NCBI RefSeq assembly: GCF_015291645.1 | Contig: NZ_CP030055.1 | Location: 6,138,001-6,202,000, forward strand | Direction: 5' to 3' | DNA from: Bradyrhizobium sp. CCBAU 53340 | GTDB taxonomy: Bacteria > Pseudomonadota > Alphaproteobacteria > Rhizobiales > Xanthobacteraceae | DNA: 64,000 nt | Part shown: positions 48,693 through 58,032 of the stretch, piece after piece | Layout of the letters: the number at the start of each line of letters is the position of its first letter | Numbering within the stretch: position 1 is the first letter of the stretch | Program-made: the position numbers and the translations under genes | Notes under the pieces: model-generated | The model's database searches: none | Seen by the model: the letters and a program-made list of their open reading frames with translations, nothing else | Told to the model about the DNA's origin: nothing

Positions 48693-48734
48693 ATACTTGC
48701 CAAAGTCAAATAACTATTTGACAATGGCAAGTAT
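48693..48734. promoter_or_regulatory. 42-bp nested palindrome upstream of the MarR-GNAT gene
   Basis: Outer arms ATACTTGCCA/TGGCAAGTAT (48693-48702, 48725-48734) and inner arms GTCAAATA/TATTTGAC (48705-48712, 48715-48722) share one centre. 18 of 21 base pairs are complementary. It ends 12 bp before the start codon. The inner dyad could bind the MarR domain encoded just downstream. Confidence 0.75.
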
Positions 48735-48746
48735 CGAGGTGTCCCC

Positions 48747-49676
48747 ATGCCTGACAACGATACCGACGACCAGATCGCCGCGGTCCGCGCCTTCAACCGG
48801 TTCTATACGCGCAAGCTCGGTGTGCTCGACCAGCACCTTGGCAACAGCCCGTTTTCGCTCAGCGAGGCGCGTGTGCTCTATGAGCTCGCGCATCGCGAGG
48901 ACGTTTCGGCCAAGGAGATCGGAAACGAGCTTGGCCTTGACGCCGGCTATCTCAGCCGCATCGTCCAGAACTTCGACGAAACGGGGCTGATCACGCGCAA
49001 GCCCCTGCCCGCGGATCGCAGGCAATACCAGCTCAGCCTCACCGCCAAGGGCCGCCAGGCCTTCGCCAAGCTGAACCTCGGCTCGCAAAACGAGGTCGCC
49101 GCGATGCTGGCGCAGCTTCCAGCCGGCGAAGCAGCGCGGCTTACGCAGGCGATGGCAACCATCGAGGCCGTGCTCGAGCAGCGACGAAGCCAGCCCGCTT
49201 CCGTCGTGCTGCGCAGCCATCGTGTTGGCGACATGGGCTGGGTCATCTCACGGCAAGGCGCCGCCTATGCCGCGGACTACGGCTGGGACATCAGCTACGA
49301 GGCGCTGGTCGCCGAAATCTGCGCACAGTTCATCAGGAGCTACGATTCCGCGCGCGAGCATTGCTGGATCGCGGAATTAGGTGGCGAGCCGGTCGGCTCG
49401 ATCTTCCTGGTCAAGGCCAACGACGAGGTCGCCAAGCTCCGCCTGTTGCAGGTGGAGCAGAAAGCACGCGGGCTCGGTGTCGGCCGCGCCCTCGTCGAGC
49501 AATGCATCCAGGGCGCCCGCGAGCGGGGCTACAAAAGGATGACGCTATGGACGCAGAGCATCCTGGTCGCGGCACGCGGCATCTACAAGAGCGCCGGCTT
49601 CGAGCTGGTCGCGACCAAGCCGCATCACAGCTTTGGGCACGATCTGATGGGCGAGACCTGGGAGATGGATCTCTGA
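48747..49676 (+). CDS. MarR family regulator fused to a GNAT acetyltransferase
   Basis: A 309-residue fusion. Residues 1-145 form a MarR winged helix (SEARVLYELAHREDVSAKEIGNELGLDAGYLSRIVQNF split here for length, then ADRRQYQLSLTAKGR). Residues about 150-309 form a GNAT domain, with the acetyl-CoA loop VEQKARGLGVGRALVEQC and SAGFELVATKPHHSFG. Such fusions are annotated as bifunctional HTH/GNAT proteins; some bacterial members act on small molecules and respond to a ligand, but the substrate is unknown here. GAGGTG precedes the ATG. The upstream 42-bp palindrome suggests autoregulation. Confidence 0.92.
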   Translation: MPDNDTDDQIAAVRAFNRFYTRKLGVLDQHLGNSPFSLSEARVLYELAHREDVSAKEIGNELGLDAGYLSRIVQNFDETGLITRKPLPADRRQYQLSLTAKGRQAFAKLNLGSQNEVAAMLAQLPAGEAARLTQAMATIEAVLEQRRSQPASVVLRSHRVGDMGWVISRQGAAYAADYGWDISYEALVAEICAQFIRSYDSAREHCWIAELGGEPVGSIFLVKANDEVAKLRLLQVEQKARGLGVGRALVEQCIQGARERGYKRMTLWTQSILVAARGIYKSAGFELVATKPHHSFGHDLMGETWEMDL

Positions 49677-49713
49677 TCATTTCGCAACGAGCGAGATCCG
49701 GCGCTTAGCGCCA

Positions 49714-49736
49714 CCTTCCCCCACAAGGGGGAAAGG
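49714..49736. repeat. short hairpin in the GNAT/moaB convergent gap
   Basis: CCTTCCCCC-ACAA-GGGGGAAAGG, preceded by GGCGCTTAGCGCC. Lies between convergent genes; may end transcription but has no U-run. A hairpin of this form is a frequent alphaproteobacterial intergenic element. Confidence 0.5.
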
Positions 49737-49746
49737 AAGAAAGAGA

Positions 49747-50310
49747 TCACACCGTCGCGCCCTGGGCCTTCGGCCGGCGCAGGTGTTCGTCCAGCCGCGG
49801 CATGATCTCGACGAAATTGCAGGGGCGCGTGCGATAGTCGAGCTGTGCGGCGAGGATGCCGTCCCAGCCGTCGCGGCAGGCGCCGGGCGAGCCGGGCAGG
49901 CAGAAGATGTAGGTCGCACCGGCAACGCCCGCGGTCGCGCGGCTCTGGATCGTCGACGTGCCGATCTTGGCATGGCTCAGCATGTGGAAGGCGATGGAGA
50001 AGCCGTCCATGCGCTTTTCGAACAGCGGCTCGATCGCCTCGGGCGTGACGTCGCGGCCGGTGAAGCCGGTGCCGCCCGTGGTGATGACGACGTCGACGCC
50101 GCTATCTGCAATCCAGCGGCGGACGACGGCGCGGATCGCCTCGACATCGTCGCTGACGATCTCGCGCGCGGCCAGATGATGGCCCGCCGCCGTGAGGCGG
50201 TCGACGAGGGTCTGGCCGGATTTGTCATCGGCGAGCGTACGCGTGTCGGACACGGTGAGCACCGCGATGTTGAGCGGAATGAATTGTTTGGATTCGTCGA
50301 TGGAGGCCAT
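49747..50310 (-). CDS. moaB: molybdenum cofactor biosynthesis protein B
   Basis: A 187-residue MoaB/MogA-fold protein. LNIAVLTVSDTRTLADDKSGQTL starts it, VVITTGGTGFTGRDVTPEAIEPLFEK is the MPT-binding signature, and YIFCLPGSPGACRDGW follows. It adenylylates molybdopterin before metal insertion. ATG at 50310 is preceded by GGAG-like bases. It stands alone; no other moa or moe genes are in the window. Confidence 0.95.
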   Translation of the reverse strand: MASIDESKQFIPLNIAVLTVSDTRTLADDKSGQTLVDRLTAAGHHLAAREIVSDDVEAIRAVVRRWIADSGVDVVITTGGTGFTGRDVTPEAIEPLFEKRMDGFSIAFHMLSHAKIGTSTIQSRATAGVAGATYIFCLPGSPGACRDGWDGILAAQLDYRTRPCNFVEIMPRLDEHLRRPKAQGATV

Positions 50311-50324
50311 TGGTGCTTCCTCTT

Positions 50325-50463
50325 GTGTCCCGGACGCGATGCAGCGCGTCAGCGGTGCATCGCAGAGCCGGGACCCATTCTAAAACGCCCGGCGCGGCAA
50401 ACGTTGTAGGCCCCGGCTCTGCAGCGCACGCGTCAGTGCGCGCTGCGCTGCGTCCGGGGCACG
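50325..50463. repeat. dispersed repeat, family D copy 2
   Basis: About 139 bp from TGTCCCGG to CCGGGGCACG, sharing GGCCCCGGCTCTGCAGCGCAC and GCGCTGCGCTGCGTCCGGGG with 21251-21365. Lies directly upstream of moaB and 11 bp from the end of the metallopeptidase gene. Confidence 0.75.
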
Positions 50464-50473
50464 TGACCTGCAA

Positions 50474-51418
50474 CTACGGCCCGCCGCCGCCGAACGTATT
50501 GCAGGCTTGCAGCGACCCCTGCTGATAGCCGGTCATGAACCACTGCTTGCGCTGCGCGGCCGAGCCGTGAGTGAAGGAATCGGGCACGACGCGCCCCGTG
50601 GCCTGACGCTGCAAGGTATCGTCGCCGATCGCGCTCGCCGTGGTCAGAGCCGCGTCGATGTCGCCAGCTTCGAGGAAGTTCGGACGCTTCTTCGACTCGC
50701 GGTTGACCCAGATGCCGGAGAGACAGTCGGCCTGCAGTTCGATCTTCACCTGGAGCGCATTCGATTCGGCCTTGCTTTGCGCCGCCTGCTGCAATCGCGT
50801 CACCTTCGGGATGATGCCGAGCAGGTTCTGGATGTGATGGCCGGCCTCATGCGCGATGATGTAGGCGGTGGTGAAATTGCACGCCGACTTGCCGGAGCAG
50901 CCGCGGAAGCGCGTCTCGACCTCGCGGAAGAACGCGGTATCGAGGAAGATGGTGCGATCCGGCGGGCAGTAGAACGGCCCCATCGCCGACTCGGCCCGGC
51001 CGCAACGGCCGCCATTGGTGACATTGCGGAACAGCACGACCTTCGGGCCGGTGTAGGACTGGCCAGAGGCCTGGAAGATCTCGCTCCAGCGATCGTCGAT
51101 TTCGCCGAGGATGCCCGAGATCATGCTGCCCACCTCGTCGGTCGGCGCGCCGCGCCTGGCCTGGGACGACGGACGGTCGGTCTGATAGCTCGGCGCCTGG
51201 CCGCCGCCGCCGAGGATCTCGGCACCGCCGATCAGGATGCGCGGATCGATGCCGAAGGCATAGCCGATCAGGCCGAGCACGATGATGGTGCCGATGCCGA
51301 GCCCGCCGCCGCCCATCGGCAGACCGAACCCACCGCCGCCACCGCCGCCAAATCCCCCGCCGCCATCGTCGCGACGATCCTCGATATCGTCGCTGCGGCG
51401 GAAATCATCGTAGCGCAT
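50474..51418 (-). CDS. YpfJ-type neutral zinc metallopeptidase
   Basis: A 314-residue protein. An N-terminal Asp/Arg and Gly-rich region (DDGGGGFGGGGGGGFGLP) precedes one membrane helix (GIGTIIVLGLIGYAFG). The catalytic domain has AYIIAHEAGHHIQNLLGI, with HEAGH as the zinc motif, and QADCLSGIWVN with the probable third ligand region, then RQATGRVVPDSFTHGSAAQRKQWF. This is the YpfJ/KPN_02809 pattern. Physiological substrate unknown. A family D repeat lies past its stop. Confidence 0.93.
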   Translation of the reverse strand: MRYDDFRRSDDIEDRRDDGGGGFGGGGGGGFGLPMGGGGLGIGTIIVLGLIGYAFGIDPRILIGGAEILGGGGQAPSYQTDRPSSQARRGAPTDEVGSMISGILGEIDDRWSEIFQASGQSYTGPKVVLFRNVTNGGRCGRAESAMGPFYCPPDRTIFLDTAFFREVETRFRGCSGKSACNFTTAYIIAHEAGHHIQNLLGIIPKVTRLQQAAQSKAESNALQVKIELQADCLSGIWVNRESKKRPNFLEAGDIDAALTTASAIGDDTLQRQATGRVVPDSFTHGSAAQRKQWFMTGYQQGSLQACNTFGGGGP

Positions 51419-51725
51419 GGCGGGCTTCCTTTAAGTCCTGGTGGCGTCAATCGGGCAGCGCAGAAACATTGTGGCTCAACGCGCCACATACGTAAAATTT
51501 CCGTTGCCGTTATCAATATCGTGGCCGGCAAAAATTGCCTAGTGCGACAGCGCCGCTGCATCAGCAATTTTTTCCGAGGGTCGTGCATTTTTTTCCGAGA
51601 GAGATTTGACCGCCGCAAGGTCTGCGCAGCGCGAGAAAACTCCGAACACACTGCAAAACACGGCAATTGCGTGCAATCACCGGCTCGCACAACGCGATTG
51701 ACGACCTGCTCACGGAAGCGGCGGG

Positions 51726-51740
51726 TTAAGTCGATTTTTA
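51726..51740. promoter_or_regulatory. putative CtrA binding site
   Basis: TTAA-GTCGATT-TTTA, one base off the CtrA consensus TTAA-N7-TTAA. It lies 83 bp before the ccrM start; CtrA activates ccrM in Caulobacter, so the position is meaningful. Confidence 0.5.
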
Positions 51741-51803
51741 CTTTGCCGCTCCAATGTAACGGTCAGTCGGTTGTTTGGTCCCGCGTCGCCGACAGCGTCG
51801 CCT

Positions 51804-52953
<1,150 letters not shown>

Positions 52954-52970
52954 CCGCAGCTTCCGCTCTA

Positions 52971-53060
52971 GTAGGGTGGGCAAAGGCGCGAAGCGTCGTG
53001 CCCACCGTCTCTCCAAGATTTGATGGAATTCGTGGGCACGCTCCGCTTTGCCCACCCTAC
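52971..53060. repeat. dispersed inverted repeat, family A copy 2
   Basis: 90 bp with ends GTAGGGTGGGCAAAG and CTTTGCCCACCCTAC, and an inner GTGCCCACC...GTGGGCAC pair. It starts 17 bp past the ccrM stop. Confidence 0.85.
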
Positions 53061-53280
53061 GGCACCGCGCCCGTGGCCACGGCCTTGGCCTCTACGGCAA
53101 CGATCGGGCCTTTGTTACGCCGGCCGCTCTGCGCCGCGCGCAGGTACCGCACGGCAATCTCGCCGGTTGCCCTCCCGGACATGGTTCAGGCAAGAGAAGG
53201 CCGTCGCAGCAATGATGCTGCGTCCGCTCTTGACGACAAACCGCGTTCGCTGTCGGCCACCAACATCGGGGAGATGATTG

Positions 53281-53961
53281 ATGCTCAAATTCTATTTCAA
53301 CGGATCGCCGAATCCGACCAAGGTCGCGCTCTTCCTCGAGGAGGCCGGCCTGGCTTACGAGCCGGTGAAGATCGACACGCGCAAGGGCGAGCAGTTCACG
53401 CCGGACTATCTGAAGATCAATCCGAACGCCAAGGTGCCGGCGATCGACGATGGCGGCACCATCGTTTTCGATTCCAACGCCATCCTGCTCTATCTCGCCG
53501 AGAAGACCGGCAAGTTCCTTCCCCAAAACCGCGCCGAGCTGCTGTCCTGGCTGATGTTCGTGGCGACGGGGGTCGGCCCGTATTCGGGCCAGGCCGTGCA
53601 CTTCAAGCATTTCGCGCCAAAGGACCAGAACCACGACTACGCCCATAACCGCTACCAGTACGAGACCGATCGCCACTACAAGATTCTCGACGCGCATCTC
53701 GAAGGCCGCCGCTACATGGTCGGCGACGCCTATTCGATCGTCGACATGGCGCTGTGGGGCTGGGCGCGGATGGTGCCGTTCAAGCTGGGCGACGACGCCT
53801 TTGCGCACTACCCGAACGTGAAACGGCTGGTCGACGAGATCTCGGCGCGGCCGGCGGCAGCGCGCGCGATCGCGCTGAAGGACAAGTTCACCTTCAAGGC
53901 CGAGATGGACGACGAGGCGCGCGCCAACATGTTCAAGCACATGACGACGAAAATGGCCTGA
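53281..53961 (+). CDS. glutathione S-transferase family protein
   Basis: A 226-residue GST. The thioredoxin-fold N-terminus MLKFYFNGSPNPTKVALFLEE leads into NPNAKVPAIDDGGTIVFDSNAILLYLAEK (Pro-Ser/Asp-Ser glutathione motif). The helical C-terminal domain has MVGDAYSIVDMALWGWAR. Function is GSH-dependent conjugation or reduction; substrate unknown. GGGGAGATG precedes the ATG at 53281. A strong terminator follows 18 bp after the stop. Confidence 0.9.
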   Translation: MLKFYFNGSPNPTKVALFLEEAGLAYEPVKIDTRKGEQFTPDYLKINPNAKVPAIDDGGTIVFDSNAILLYLAEKTGKFLPQNRAELLSWLMFVATGVGPYSGQAVHFKHFAPKDQNHDYAHNRYQYETDRHYKILDAHLEGRRYMVGDAYSIVDMALWGWARMVPFKLGDDAFAHYPNVKRLVDEISARPAAARAIALKDKFTFKAEMDDEARANMFKHMTTKMA

Positions 53962-53979
53962 TCACACCGCTTCGCGATG

Positions 53980-54011
53980 AAAGGCCACGCGCACGCGCGT
54001 GGCCTTTTGTT
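53980..54011 (+). terminator. terminator after the GST gene
   Basis: A 12-bp perfect stem (AAAGGCCACGCG/CGCGTGGCCTTT) with a CACG loop, then TGTTTT. Confidence 0.9.
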
Positions 54012-54092
54012 TTAGCTCTTTGTTTGCGCATGATCTTCCGGAAAGCCGTTTCGCACCATGTCGGATCATGCTCAGGCGGCACGTCCTGCCCT

Positions 54093-54536
54093 TCAGCTCG
54101 CGGCCTCCTTAGCCACTTGCGGAAACGGGCCGAGCGCCTTCTCGGTCAGCACCGAGTCGCAATACTCGCGGATCTCCTTGATCTTGCCGTTCTCTAACCG
54201 GAACACGAGACAATAGTCATTGTCGTAACGCACGCCTTCGGGCGTGACGTTGTCGCCCTTGGCTTCCACCACGACGATGTCGCCGTCGGCGACGAAGCGC
54301 TCGGCAACCGTTCGCGTCCGGTCGCGCAGGCGGGTGCGCACATAGCCGTGCAAGTCATTCATGATCGCCTCCTTCCCCATGAAGGTGCGCGACCACGAAT
54401 ACTGCCCGGTGACGATCCATCTGGCGTCATCGGCAAGGCTTGCGACGAACAGCGAGCGGTCGCGAACGGCCGGATCGGGGCTGGCGGCAGCGGCGAAAAT
54501 CTCCTGCATCAGTTTCTTGTTGGCGCTCGCGCTCAT
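54093..54536 (-). CDS. SnoaL/NTF2-like protein
   Basis: A 147-residue single-domain NTF2-fold protein. LMQEIFAAAASPDPAVRDRSLF begins it, LADDARWIVTGQYSWSRTFMGKEAIM is the cone-fold core, and DNDYCLVFRLENGKIKEIREYCDS the C-terminal strands, as in SnoaL-like isomerase/limonene-epoxide-hydrolase relatives. Catalytic role not evident. AGGAGAT precedes the ATG at 54536. Divergent from a LysR gene 91 bp away, the usual layout for a LysR target. Confidence 0.88.
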   Translation of the reverse strand: MSASANKKLMQEIFAAAASPDPAVRDRSLFVASLADDARWIVTGQYSWSRTFMGKEAIMNDLHGYVRTRLRDRTRTVAERFVADGDIVVVEAKGDNVTPEGVRYDNDYCLVFRLENGKIKEIREYCDSVLTEKALGPFPQVAKEAAS

Positions 54537-54600
54537 GGCGGCATCTCCTTGTTGTGGCAACACGGAGATGATCGCGTCACGAAGAGAATTCTTCAAATCG

Positions 54601-54620
54601 ATAGCAAATATGATATCTAT
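54601..54620. promoter_or_regulatory. possible LysR-type operator
   Basis: ATAG-N12-CTAT, a LysR-type T-N11-A-like dyad in the 91-bp gap between the SnoaL-like gene and lysR. Short arms, so only suggestive. Confidence 0.3.
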
Positions 54621-54627
54621 TCACCTG

Positions 54628-55551
54628 ATGAATTTGAATTCGCTCGATCTCAATCTATTGAGCGCGCTCGACGCGCTGCTGCGCGAGGCCAATGTCAGCC
54701 GCGCCGCCATGCGCATCGGCCTGTCACAACCCGCCACGAGCCACGCGCTGCAACGGCTACGCGATATCTTTGGCGACCCGCTGCTGGTGCGGACCGGCGC
54801 GCGGATGGAGCTGACGCCACGCGCACAGGCGCTGCGTGCCCCGCTGGCGCAGGCGCTCGACCAGGTGCGCGGGCTGTTCGTGCCCGAGGCGTTCGATGCC
54901 GCGCGCAGCGAGCGCGCATTTCGCCTGATGATGCCGGATCTGGCGGTCGAACTGCTGATGCCGCCCTTGATGGAGAAGGTGACGCGCCTAGCGCCCAATG
55001 TCCGCATCGATGTGGTGCCGTGGCGGGGGCCGGCGATCTTTCACGCCGAGTTCGCCCGCACCATCGACCTCGTGATCTCGATCGGCAACGCCTTCAAGGG
55101 CTTTCACCGCCAGCTGCTCTATACCGACAGCGACGCGCTGGCAGTGCGGCGCGGCCACCCCATGGGCGCAAAGCTGAAGCGGCGCGAGGCGTTCCTGGCC
55201 GCGCGCCATGTCGGCGTGATCATTCGCGGCAATGCTGAGGATCTGATCGACACCTGGCTGCGAACAAAGGGCATCGAGCGGCACATTGCGCTGGTGGTGT
55301 CGGGCTATCTCGAAGCCCTGCACGTCGCCGCCCGCACCGACCTCGTCGCCTTCGTGCCGCGGCGGCTGATCGCGGCGCTGTCGAAACAGCTCGGCCTCGT
55401 CGCGGTCGCGCCGCCGCTCGATCCCGGGATCGACGAGCAGTTCCTGTTCTATCCGACGCGGGCGCAGATGGACCCGGGCTCGATCTGGCTGCGGCGGCTG
55501 ATGCTGGAGACGGGACGGGAGCTGGAGCAAGCCAGGCGCAAGCTTTGGTAG
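54628..55551 (+). CDS. LysR family transcriptional regulator
   Basis: A 307-residue LysR regulator. MNLNSLDLNLLSALDALLRE leads into the HTH (VSRAAMRIGLSQPATSHALQRLRDIFGDPLLVRTG split for length). The effector domain runs from about 90 to the end. The frame extends upstream to 54361, but 54628 is the normal LysR start. The stop TAG at 55549-55551 lies inside a family A inverted repeat that begins at 55548. It likely regulates the divergent SnoaL-like gene and itself. Confidence 0.93.
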   Translation: MNLNSLDLNLLSALDALLREANVSRAAMRIGLSQPATSHALQRLRDIFGDPLLVRTGARMELTPRAQALRAPLAQALDQVRGLFVPEAFDAARSERAFRLMMPDLAVELLMPPLMEKVTRLAPNVRIDVVPWRGPAIFHAEFARTIDLVISIGNAFKGFHRQLLYTDSDALAVRRGHPMGAKLKRREAFLAARHVGVIIRGNAEDLIDTWLRTKGIERHIALVVSGYLEALHVAARTDLVAFVPRRLIAALSKQLGLVAVAPPLDPGIDEQFLFYPTRAQMDPGSIWLRRLMLETGRELEQARRKLW

Positions 55552-55636
55552 GGTGGGCAAAGCGAAGCGTGCCCACCATCTGTCGCCGCCATGAAGAGAT
55601 GGTGGGCACGGCGCTTTGCGCCTTTGCCCACCCTAC
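55548..55636. repeat. dispersed inverted repeat, family A copy 3
   Basis: 89 bp with ends GTAGGGTGGGCAAAG and CTTTGCCCACCCTAC and an inner GTGCCCACCATC...GATGGTGGGCAC dyad. Its second to fourth bases are the lysR stop codon. Confidence 0.85.
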
Positions 55637-55678
55637 AAGACCTCGCGTTAGGTGAGATGCCCTCTCACCATAGTCGGT

Positions 55679-55805
55679 GTCGTCCCAGCGAACGCCGGGA
55701 CCCATAGCCACAGGGAAATGTTTGGCGAAGACCCGAGGTTCGGTACTCCTACCGAACACCACCGATAGATTCCGCGGTATGGGTCCCGGCCTTCGCCGGG
55801 ACGAC
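55679..55805. repeat. inverted-repeat element related to the nadA-nadB palindrome
   Basis: Two 28-bp arms (55679-55706 and 55778-55805; outer ends GTCGTCCC, inner ends GACCCATA) match in 26 of 28 positions. A short perfect hairpin GTTCGGTA-CTCC-TACCGAAC lies between them. The core equals the stem at 12667-12700. Confidence 0.85.
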
Positions 55806-55824
55806 GCCGGAATTTGTATCGCCC

Positions 55825-56445
55825 CTACGCCTTCTGCGCGTCCATCACCTTGCGGATCGCCGGACGATCCATCATCCGTTTGAAATGGTCTGCGATCTTC
55901 GGCGTCGCGTTGATGTCGACGCTGTCGCCTTCGAGCCAGTGCGAGAGCGTGTGGAGATAGGGATCGCAGATCGTGAACTGGTCACCCATCACCCAGGGTC
56001 CCTTGAACATCGTCTGCTCGATCAGCTTGAAGCAGGCGCCCATGGTCTGCGGCACCATCGCCTTCATGTCGGCAAACGAACTCTCCTGCGTCGCCCAGCG
56101 CGCGCCGCGCATCTTGTGGGCGTGGTTGATGTGCACGGTCGAGCAGAGGTAGGAGTTGAACGACTGCACTTGCGCGAAGTCGAAGGGATCGTCGAGCGGC
56201 GCGAGTTTCGCCTTCGGGAAGGTCTGCGCGATATAGGCCAGCATCGCCGGCGTCTCGGTCAGGACGCCGCGGTCGGTCACCAGGGCCGGGACGCGCCCCT
56301 TCGGGTTGATGGCGAGATAGGCCGGGCTGTTCTGCTGATTGTCCTTGAAGCTCAGCCGTTCGGCCGTGTAGTCGGCGCCGGCCTCCTCCAGGGTCATGTA
56401 AGTGGCGAGCGCGCAGGTGCCGGTGGCGTAGTAGAGCTTGAGCAT
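55825..56445 (-). CDS. glutathione S-transferase
   Basis: A 206-residue GST. MLKLYYATGTCALATYMTLEE starts it, with Cys11 in place of the usual Ser or Tyr as in beta-class bacterial GSTs. NPKGRVPALVTDRGVLTETPAMLAYIAQ carries the Glu-Thr glutathione contact. The helical domain has VMGDQFTICDPYLHTL. GSH-dependent conjugation or dehalogenation; substrate unknown. The start at 56445 gives the family N-terminus; the frame is open to 56715. Divergent from a flavin monooxygenase. Confidence 0.92.
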   Translation of the reverse strand: MLKLYYATGTCALATYMTLEEAGADYTAERLSFKDNQQNSPAYLAINPKGRVPALVTDRGVLTETPAMLAYIAQTFPKAKLAPLDDPFDFAQVQSFNSYLCSTVHINHAHKMRGARWATQESSFADMKAMVPQTMGACFKLIEQTMFKGPWVMGDQFTICDPYLHTLSHWLEGDSVDINATPKIADHFKRMMDRPAIRKVMDAQKA

Positions 56446-56574
56446 GTCGGACCTCATGGGAAAGCTGGAAACTAACGGCTGTCGCCCCCGAGGTCTATAG
56501 CACGACATCTTCTTCGCAGTTGCCCACATCCGCCCGCCTGTGCCAAGACGCCCACAATCGGAGGGGGTTTTGTC

Positions 56575-57852
56575 ATGACGGTCCTTATCGCCGGCGGCGG
56601 CATCGGCGGACTGACGCTTGCGCTCAGCCTGCATCAAATCGGCGTTCCCGTAAAAGTGTTCGAGAGCGTCGCAGAATTGAAGCCGCTCGGCGTCGGCATC
56701 AACGTGCTGCCGCATGCGGTGCGCGAGCTGATCGAGCTCGGGCTATTGGACAGGCTGGATGCCAGCGGCGTCCGGACCCGCGAGCTCGCTTATTTCTCCA
56801 AGCACGGCAAACCGATCTGGAGCGAGCCGCGCGGGCTGGAAGCGGGCTACAAATGGCCGCAATTCTCGATCCATCGCGGCACGCTGCAGCAGCTCCTGCT
56901 CGACACCGCGATCGAGCGGCTCGGCCGCGAGAACATTTTGACCAGCCATCATCTGACCGGCTGGACCGAAACGGCGAGCGGCGTGCGAGCCGACTTCATC
57001 GACAAGGCGACCGGCAAGGCCGCCGGCACCTACGAAGGTGCGATCCTGATCGCCGCCGACGGCATCCATTCCGCCGTGCGAGAAAAGCTCTATCCCAACG
57101 AGGGACCGCCGATCTGGAACGGCCGCATTCTCTGGCGCGGCGTGACCCCGGCAAAGGCTTTCCTCACCGGCCGCACCATGATCATGGCCGGCCACGAGAT
57201 CCTGAAATTCGTCTGCTATCCGATCTCGAAGGAGCCGGACGCTGCAGGCAACCATTTGATCAACTGGGTCGCCGAGCGGCACATGCCGCCGACCTATCAG
57301 TGGCGGCGCGAGGACTATAACCGCACCGCGCGGCTGGATGAGTTCCTGCCCTGGTTCGAGAGCTGGACATTCGACTGGCTCGACGTGCCCGGCCTGATCA
57401 GGAGCTGCCCGCACGCCTATGAATATCCGTTGGTCGACCGTGATCCGGTCTTGCAATGGACCTTCGGCAAGGTGACGCTGATGGGCGACGCCGCGCATCC
57501 GATGTACCCGATCGGCTCGAACGGCGCCTCGCAGGCGATCCTCGATGCCCGCACCATCACGCGCGAGATCCTGGCACACGGCCCGACGACCGCAGCGCTG
57601 CTCGCTTATGAAGCCGAGCGGCGGCCCGCGACCACCAACCTCGTCCTGCTCAACCGCAAGAACGGCCCCGAACAGGTGATGCAGTTGGTCGAAGAGCGTG
57701 CGCCTGATGGCTACAAGGTCGTCACCGACGTGCTGTCGCAGCAGGAGCTGGAGGACATCGCCGCAAACTACAAGCGCGTCGCGGGCTTCCAGGTCGAGGC
57801 ACTGAATGCGAAGCCGCCGATCGTGAGCAAGGACGCGCGGGCTAGCCAATAA
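56575..57852 (+). CDS. FAD-dependent monooxygenase (PhzS/UbiH-like)
   Basis: A 425-residue class A flavoprotein. LIAGGGIGGLTLALSLHQIG is the FAD GxGxxG, LIAADGIHSAVREKLYP the DG motif for NADH and FAD, and KVTLMGDAAHPMYPIGSNGASQAI the GD motif. The family includes PhzS and salicylate-type hydroxylases that hydroxylate aromatic substrates. No ring-cleavage genes are adjacent, so the substrate is open. Divergent from a GST, an arrangement compatible with aromatic detoxification, but this is inference. Confidence 0.9.
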   Translation: MTVLIAGGGIGGLTLALSLHQIGVPVKVFESVAELKPLGVGINVLPHAVRELIELGLLDRLDASGVRTRELAYFSKHGKPIWSEPRGLEAGYKWPQFSIHRGTLQQLLLDTAIERLGRENILTSHHLTGWTETASGVRADFIDKATGKAAGTYEGAILIAADGIHSAVREKLYPNEGPPIWNGRILWRGVTPAKAFLTGRTMIMAGHEILKFVCYPISKEPDAAGNHLINWVAERHMPPTYQWRREDYNRTARLDEFLPWFESWTFDWLDVPGLIRSCPHAYEYPLVDRDPVLQWTFGKVTLMGDAAHPMYPIGSNGASQAILDARTITREILAHGPTTAALLAYEAERRPATTNLVLLNRKNGPEQVMQLVEERAPDGYKVVTDVLSQQELEDIAANYKRVAGFQVEALNAKPPIVSKDARASQ

Positions 57853-57867
57853 GCCAGCCGCGGGCTC

Positions 57868-58012
57868 CCTCTTCACCTCGCCCCGCTTGCGGGGAGAGGT
57901 CGGATTGCATCGGAGATGCAATCCGGGTGAGGGGGTACAGGTCTCACGGCAATCTCACTTGCGGAGAGAAGCCCCTCACCCCACCCTCTCCCCGTAAGAA
58001 CGGGGCGAGGGA
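57868..58012. repeat. CTCACCC/GGGGAGAGG repeat cluster
   Basis: About 145 bp with CACCTCGCCCCGC-TTG-CGGGGAGAGGT, GGATTGCATC-GGA-GATGCAATCC and CCCTCTCCCCGT-AAGA-ACGGGGCGAGG. Three hairpins between convergent genes; no coding capacity. Confidence 0.65.
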
Positions 58013-58032
58013 GAGAGAGTGTGTTGCTCGCC

